NCBI GenBank assembly: GCA_947652605.1
Contig: OX393577.1
Coordinates: forward strand, 8,060,868-8,124,867
DNA: 64,000 nt
Source of the DNA: Elmis aenea
Lineage: Eukaryota > Arthropoda > Insecta > Coleoptera > Elmidae
Reading direction: 5' to 3'
This document shows positions 56,865 to 64,000 of the stretch, one piece after another. The position numbers and the translations under genes were made by a program. Each line of letters begins with the position of its first letter. The stretch's first letter is position 1. The notes beneath the pieces are model-generated. The model was not told where the DNA came from. It saw only the letters and a program-made list of their open reading frames with translations, and did not search any database.

Positions 56865-59800
56865 CTTTTAACAGAGGCTAATTCTCGATTACAGGCGTTT
56901 AATCATTTACAAAGATCGTTAAAATTCTATTTAAATTAACATTTGTAATTAAAACTTTGTTATAATGAAAGACGTACAAGAATTAAAGTCTATTTTACTT
57001 CTTTCAGTAATGGCTTTGAGGTCATTGAAACAAATAATTGTTGAAATTTCCTTCTTAATATTTTTAAGTTATTGAAATTGAAAATTAGGGTCTTTTACTG
57101 TAATTTCACTGTAAGTTTAAACATTATCATCTTACTGCCTAAACGTCAACAACACTGTTAATTAATTCACTGTTTTAACTAGTACCCTGTTTGATAAAAG
57201 TTCTCCAACAACAAAGTTTTAATTACTTACTTTCCAGTTCGTAATTTTTTTTTTTTTTTAGGTTTGAAAAGTATTACATTACTAATGTAGATAATTTTTA
57301 TATACAAGGTGACAATAATCTACGTGCTGTAGATATAGGTAACTTTGTTTGTAAAAGTTATATAGTCGGTTAAAATAGCAAAGTTCGGCAGAATATCAAG
57401 ACAAATTTTGCCATTATGACATTTGACCTATACCTTCAACTTTTTTAAATATTTTGAAAAAACTAAAAACAGACGATTTTTTCAATGGTAAATGATTCCA
57501 TAGGCACCTTCGTTCAAATCAAAATGTGAAATGATTCCTGTGGATATTTTTACGTAAAATAAGAAAAACATATCTAAAAAGTCATGGCTCAACTGATTTT
57601 TGAGATATAAGCTAAACTTGATTTTTTTATGGCAACCATAATAAAAAGAGAATTTTTTTCTCGTTACTTTGATGTACGGGTTGTTTGGTTTATTTTTAAA
57701 AGTAAGCAAGTTACAGCAATATTATTGTATTTATAAAGTTTAATCTAAGAGGCCATTGAAAAAAAAACGAAAGATCTCATAATTAAGCTAGCTGTACTTA
57801 ATTAAACACAAAAAATTGAAATTGAAATAATTTAAGATATTTTTCACATTTCATCATTATTTATTATTATATCCTTAAAGGTACACTGTACTATCTTCTT
57901 GAATTTACGATGTAGTTGATCGCGCCCATTTTAATATCAACGCTTAACAAACTTGGCATAAGTATGGGAAATGATTTAACATTTTCATAAGAATTATGCC
58001 AATATTATTACCAATTTTTTAGTTTGTTTAGATATTTCAAAACATTGTCTTACATTACGACTGCAAATATAATATATAATTTTATGTCAGAAACCAATAT
58101 TTAAATAACGTTACTTGCAAAGAAGTAATAGGAATACATAATAACATGATACGAATGTATGTAGACGAACTTTTGAAAACTATTTTTGAATGATTTAATG
58201 TTAATGTCAAAGTTCATAAATGTTTTTCAAAGCCCAATTTAGAATGTTCGCTCATAAATAATTACCTGAAGAACTTTTAAGTTAAAGCTACACGGCTTTG
58301 AGTCACTCCCGTAATTTACAGAATGATTGTCGTAGCTCATTATCCATAATTAAATGTACGTCCTTTGATAATCTTGTTTTATAGCGTTTCATCGTTTACA
58401 TAAATTTAATTAAATCTGCTACTATAAAACACGGGCAACTTTAAATTGTACAGCAAATCAAACAAAACTTTTGAACTAAGGTATACGCAGATAACGTAAA
58501 TAGTTCAGAATATTTGTTAAAGTTATACACCTAATTGAAATTTTAAAAAAAAATGTCATAGGCATAATGTGAAATCCGAAATTTTATAAAATGCCTAGGC
58601 ATTTTGTAAAAACCAGTCAAAACGAGCAAATTATGACTTTCTTTTAACCTCATACGTTTGTTTTTATACAAAAAAAAGATTTAATAAACCTTTAATCTGA
58701 CCCTTATTCATTTGGTCAGTAATAGAGGGTCAGGTAAAAAGTTAATTAAAGTTTTTTTTTAAATAAATTATGAAAAAAGTTACAAAGATGTGCAATTTTT
58801 CAAAATAAAGTTTAAAAATAAGCCTTAATGTCGCTTTTATATCTCTGTTACAACACATTTTCAAGATATTTCTAAAGCCTGCTAGTTTAATGCTACTAAA
58901 AATGTTAATACTTTTTAAACAAAATTAAAATATTAATAAGAAAATATAAAAATATATAGGGTGTTCCATTTAAAAAAAAAACGACTTATTTGTGTTTCAA
59001 GTTTGAATAAATGGACCGGGCATAAGAAATACCCTGTGCGCTGTGCGTTATTTTAAAATGTTAACTAGTGAAAAATCACTATGACACTATTGCCCAACAA
59101 GGTTTCAAAGGAGTGTTGACAGCCAAGTTGTCAAATATCATTATTTTTTTAGACTTCTGTTTTTGTCAATATTTTTATGAAAACTAAAATAACTCAAAAA
59201 TAACTGAGTTTAGAACATAAAACCTATATGTTTTTGAAAGAGAATCAAATTTTACATCCAAAACTAATAAAATATGCTGGATGATCTAATTAAAATAGCA
59301 AAGTGACTTATCGGTGCGCAAAAACAAAACACTGTGTATAGTTGAAAATAATTCAAGGTTATGTAGTAAATGACTACAAACAACTTTTTTTTGTAAATTT
59401 AGCACAAGACAAGATATTGATTCTTTACGTTACTTCTTGTACACACAGTATATTTCAGACAGCTTGAAAAATCTATTGTTGAGAATGTTATTGACTATTT
59501 ATTAATTTTTTTTTGTAGCAATTTTCATAGAGATAAAGTAATTTTAAATTCTACCTATTCAGTTTTTTCATGAGGTATGTAAAATCCTCATACATGAGCT
59601 TATATTCGAAATTCCGACTGAAAGATATTTAGATTTTTGAACATGCAAACACTTTGTAGTAGGTACAGCTTTCTATATGTAAATTTATAAATACATTATT
59701 ACTCGTTCACAACATGAGTTTAGTTTAGAATGAACAATGAAGAGGTCTATCAGCACTATAATATTGTTATATACATATATAGTGAGTTAAACATATAAAA

Positions 59801-61735
59801 GTTTGTTGAACAAACACATGCATGATACTTTTATGGTTTTATGTAACACAAGGTAGTATTTCGAAGAAAACTGTTCTAGAGATATACCTAAATGTTTATA
59901 TGTTTGTAAATGTTTTTTCTCACAGAAACCCGGAACTATTTTTTTTATTGTGTTTTGGTTCGGCTCCGATAAAAATAATTTCGTTTCGCTTAATATCGTT
60001 CCTGCTAAAATTTCGTACCAGACATTCCATTAATAAATTCAAATGTATTTGAGAAAAGCGCTGAAACACATTGTTTTAAATAAATAAGGATAACCCAAAT
60101 TTAAATACAAAACAAAAAGTTAAATGCATAAAATATTTATTGCACAATATCTTATCTTTACGTGAATTATATAAGGCATTAGCCAATTCCAGTGACCTGG
60201 AAAGTTTCAGAAATTTTAAATTGAATTTTATTCTCGTCTCACCAGATTGTTTACGATACATAAATATTTTCCAATTTTCCAACACGTGGCATCACACGTT
60301 CAGCAACAAAAGAAAAGTTTTCAGGATAATTTCACGACTGCGATATATTTGAAAATATTACAAGGTTAGATAAATCTTTAACATGACGTAATGGCCATGA
60401 AGTTGACAGATATAATATAGGTCCACATTGTACAATTTTTTAAAATTAATATTAAATATTGTTTATCGTTGTTAATTAGCATCTTACATATTTAAAATTA
60501 ATGCTTGTGACCTTAAAAAATTATTTAAAAAAGTGAAATTGAATCTGATTAACTCAACATTAAATTAATGTAGTATTTGTACCACAATTAAATGGTGTTC
60601 AAATTACCTCAAATCTATTAATTCTTTAAAATTACTCACCCTAATTTAATCCTTAGTCTAAAAAACTGACCACAAAGAAATCTTAAGTAAATAATAATGA
60701 AAATTTCCTTCACATGTCAAATTTGCGTTTTCGACCAATAAACATAATCAGACACTGATAATATCCTTTTCGCAATTAACTTTTATGCGTTTATTGTTCG
60801 TTTTTAAGAAATCTGAGTTTGTGATTGGTCGAAAATATAAATTTGGAGAGGGAATGAAATATTTTAGTCTTGATAATTTTTTGACGAATTTCGGCGACCA
60901 GTAGCGTTACTTTATCATAGATTAAACTCCAACCCTGATGCACTACTCTGACAGTACTTGTAAAATTTTTCATAACATTTTTGTATTTTAAAATGAGTTT
61001 TGTGCTAGAGATTATCTGTTGACTATTGTTGCTTTGTTCCAAAATTCGAGCAGTTATTCTGACAAGAACAATAGCACGTTTGTATTTATTGAACCAATTA
61101 ACAATTTGTGTTAGTTGCTGTAGCATCGGTACAGTGCAGAAACTAGTAGGTAACGATTTCAGACAGATTTACATGATAACACGTAAATGTTCGTGTTATC
61201 ACTGATTGAAGATGTCAGTTGAATAAGTCATGCCAAATGTGTATGTACCTACACGATAGAAATTTTATTATTGCAGCAATTAAGTAAGTTGATTTTATTT
61301 GTACGAATGAATTACTGTATGAATAGAAACGTTTTTCTTTAAACCAGTTTATAAAAGTTTTGTAGCAAATAACAACTCCGACTAAAATATTCTAGAAATC
61401 ACATTAACTCAATGTGCAGTAACTTTTCCATGAACTAGATGCAACTAAGGGAATCCAAAGACAGTACTGGGACACTGAATGCATTCATTGCAACGGAAAA
61501 ATATCGTTTACATGCAAAATTGGAACGAAATGGCTTTTAAAGTAAAATTTGTTTTTAAAATGAACTCAAAGCTGTTAGAAATGGCATATTTTTATCAGAA
61601 TCTTTTGCTTTATAATGAAACAAAGCTCAATAATTTGTTATGTATATCATTTTTATTGTAATGCCAGCAAATTTATTTCAATCTTCAGCAAAATATAACC
61701 GAAATAGGCTGTGCTCTCTATAAACGGTGTCTATA
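56865..61735. other. 4.9 kb AT-rich sequence, no gene recognised
   Basis: Many small frames without domain content; the longest is 111 codons at 60791-61126 on the minus strand. A GGGTGTTCCATTTAAAA end at about 58960 matches the repeat type at 47.6 kb. A TATACAAGGTGAC motif lies at 57300. Confidence 0.5.
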
Positions 61736-62360
61736 CAGGGTGTGTAAAAATTGGCGGAAGGGCTACACGGGGCGATGTTCTTCGTAAAATTCTAAGTCGA
61801 AAATCTTAATACGAAAATGTTGTACCACGCTTGCTGTGTCTGCAAGAGGTCCTCAAAGCTTTGACATTTAGTCCTTTAATAGGTGTTATTATTTAATACT
61901 TGCAAATGAAAAAGCTGCAATTTGGAATAAAAATAGATTTCGAATAGTATTTTTTCCAAGATATTGTGTTCTTCCTTTCAAAAATTGGTGTTGAAAATAT
62001 GTAAATCACTGATTTTAATGACCGTAATACATATGGCAACATTGTCCTTAGCTGTCATCTCTGTTTTTCTCGTAATTATTTCTTGTTTGTGTTTTACGAT
62101 ACCCAAAAGTTTGCAGCTATGTTTACGAACTGAAGGCCTTCAGTTCGAACAAAAAATGTAAATACCTAAGTAAAAATTGCTGATAAAAAAATGTCCAAAC
62201 GCAAATCAATGTATGCAATGTTGCCAATTTTTTTTTTCTTTAAATGGTTCCTGAGGCCATAGGAAGCATGGTACAACATTTTCGTATTAAGATTTTCGAC
62301 TTAGAATTTTACGAAGAACATCGCTCCGTGTAGCCCTTCCGCCAATTTTTACACACCCTG
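61736..62360. mobile_element. MITE, copy 2 of the family at 19925 (625 bp)
   Basis: TA-flanked ends CAGGGTGTGTAAAAATTGG and CCAATTTTTACACACCCTG. It matches the copy at 19925-20555 along its whole length and in the same orientation, with scattered substitutions (for example TACGAAGAACATCG in both arms). Non-coding. Confidence 0.9.
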
Positions 62361-62725
62361 TATAAATACGGTCGATTAAGTGCGACCCCTTTTTGGTACA
62401 CCGTATCGATTTTACCCTACACAGAACATTATGCAATTATATAAACTTAACACATTTTACATTCACAAGTTTATCATGAACCATTTAGCTACGAATTGAG
62501 AAAACAGGAGCAGATCTAATACCAACTTCCGAACTGCTCGCAATAAAAGTTTAATAATGGTAAGCAAAATTTCGTTCTGTCGTTAAATATCTGTAAAGTG
62601 GAAGTTATTAAAAAACATTTAATGAAAGCCAGATCAAAATCTAACTTTGCAAATGAACCAAAACAAAAAGTTATAACGAGTACAGTTCATTAAAATCTTC
62701 AATGTTTCTTCCATATTACCGACAT
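62361..62725. other. No gene recognised
   Basis: Possibly upstream sequence of the LINE that follows, but no motif could be assigned. Confidence 0.4.
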
Positions 62726-63448
62726 TCAAGACTGGCGATAGCAAAAATGCGAAAATTATAGAGGCATATCAGTTCTAAGTGTAGCAGAAAAATTATATGA
62801 AAGGGTTTTAAAGGAGCCAATAAGGTAAAATGTTAAAAGAAATTTGGAAGATCCACAATGCGGCTTTAACCACGTACAAGCATATGCTGGACCTAATTTT
62901 TACGTTACAGGTAAAAAAATTAAAAATTCAAAGACGTTGTACTTTTACTGTTTTATTGATTTGACTAACGCCTTTGATACAGTGTCAAGGAAAAACATTT
63001 GGAAAATATTTAGAGAAAGTAAGGCAGGTGAAGGATTAGTATCCATAATTAAGCGTTTATATCAGGTGGCCAAATAAGAACGATACAACTTTAAACAAAA
63101 AATACAGACGCAGGAGATATGATTTTTGAGAACGATGAAATCAGATAAAGCCTAGGAGTAAAACACAAAGAAAAGCTGTAGACAAACCAATTAGGACGGC
63201 TGGGACATAAAATACGCATGCTAGAAAGCATGTACGCAAATATGGAATAAAAAACTAAGTTTGAGGGTAAAAGTAGAAGAGGAAGACCAAAAATAAAATG
63301 GAAAAATGAAGAGAAACACAAACTAAAAGAAAAGGGAGTCAACTGGAGAGATGTACTAGAGTTAGCAAATGATAGACAGACATGGAGAAACATAATCAAG
63401 AACTAGGAAAAATACCTCGACACCGAAAGGTACAAGAGTATCCGATAA
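62726..63448 (+). pseudogene. RTE-like LINE with internal deletion and conserved 3' tail
   Basis: The first part reads LPTFKTGDSKN, then after a shift NYRGISVLSVAEKLYERVLK (62760), DPQCGFNHVQAYA, and FYCFIDLTNAFDTVSRKNIW (about 62950, with the first catalytic Asp), ending at IIKRLYQVAK (63076). The region with the YADD box is missing. Sequence resumes at about 63180 with LGHKIRMLE, RRGRPKIKWKNEEKHKLKEK, VNWRDVLELANDRQTWRN and a stop near 63404. The 3' tail CCTCGACACCGAAAGGTACA follows and runs into an ATAAGAAGAAGAAG end. The same tail occurs at 14462 and 16379. Inactive. Confidence 0.85.
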
Positions 63449-64000
63449 TCATAAGAAGAAGAAGCTGTTTATACAAGGTTTTCTAAATTAAATGTGTTAA
63501 AGTAGTTTTAACGTTAAATTATTTTGATTTACAGCATAGAATAAAAACTTTTACTACAAGTCTGTAAAACACCAAGTAAAATTTAAAAAGGTCAAGAAAA
63601 ACTTTAATTAGGGACGCACCGATAGACAAATTTGTCGATTTCTAATTGCCTATGAATCAGTCTTAGGTTAGTATAATTATAGTATAAATATCATAAAAAC
63701 AGGATAATTATTCCTCTATAACCATCAATATTTTGTAAACGTTAACAACATTGTTTTATTTAATATTGTATTTAAAAAAATACCGTCTAAGAAGAGTATA
63801 GTTGAAGATAAAGGCTCCACCAAAATATACTTCGCGATAGAGGAATCCTTCCCCTAAAAATCTCAGAATCTCTACTTCAGACAGCACAACCTTGCATACA
63901 AGTCTGCAATATAAAATTATAATGTGATGTTGCCCGTGTCAAGAGGGCGGCCCCATTGGCTTGTCCTGCAATTCAAAAGACTTGTAAAAGAAACTGATTA
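63449..64000. other. No gene recognised
   Basis: AT-rich up to the window edge. No motif seen. Confidence 0.5.

Noticed and set aside
60791..61126. 111-codon minus-strand frame, with a faint LVRITARIL resemblance to BEL/Pao polyprotein
   Set aside because: One short hydrophobic match only; no neighbouring protease, reverse transcriptase or LTR.

Overview
This window is AT-rich repetitive DNA from an animal, almost certainly an insect. The transposon families are typical of insect genomes: mariner/Tc1, pogo, hAT, foldback MITEs ending in ACAGGGTG, jockey- and RTE-like LINEs, and a DUF7869-type element. A beetle would fit, but that is inference. I find no host protein-coding exon, no tRNA or rRNA gene and no CRISPR array. 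The window is best read as intergenic or intronic sequence built from several generations of nested mobile elements. One assembly gap of 200 N lies at 50725-50924.

Layout. At 1.6-4.0 kb there is a small palindrome, a hAT-like end and two broken mariner copies joined head to head. At 5 kb there is a LINE reverse-transcriptase relic on the minus strand. At 10.7-12.9 kb a Tc1-like foldback element contains a pogo-like derivative. At 14.4-16.7 kb a 43-bp LINE tail is followed by a foldback MITE carrying two insertions. A second MITE family has copies at 19.9 kb and 61.7 kb. Between 21.1 and 24.3 kb several foldback elements abut, one of them with a clean 8-bp target duplication. At 25.35-27.07 kb a DUF4817/Tc3-like element is interrupted by a LINE fragment carrying an RNase H domain. 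At 28.8-30.1 kb one MITE is an almost continuous hairpin with arms of about 600 bp.

The most complete gene is at 30715-32996 on the minus strand. It is a three-exon gene of about 690 codons inside a 3.0-kb element with inverted termini and repeated subterminal motifs. A single extra base in a homopolymer is its only visible defect. It appears to be a nearly intact, little-characterised transposase of the family annotated in insects as DUF7869 proteins.

Further right are a mariner C-terminal relic (33.9 kb), a Tc1-like relic (36.0 kb), a 110-bp MITE (36.4 kb), a hAT MITE (37.2 kb, second copy at 56.4 kb) and a P/THAP-like transposase fragment (38.2 kb). A 2,914-bp tandem duplication with no differences found in the stretches compared (39576-45403) carries a LINE reverse transcriptase. 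Next come tandem repeats at 47 kb. A hAT element (49231-54181) holds both a 2.6-kb pogo element, with an internal minisatellite and the assembly gap, and a jockey-like LINE. The right end carries the second MITE copy (61.7 kb) and an internally deleted LINE (62.7-63.4 kb).

The genes do not form a pathway. What links them is transposition. The autonomous-type elements (DUF7869, pogo, hAT, Tc3-like, LINEs) are plausible sources of the enzymes that moved the non-autonomous copies, and the nesting gives a relative order of insertion.
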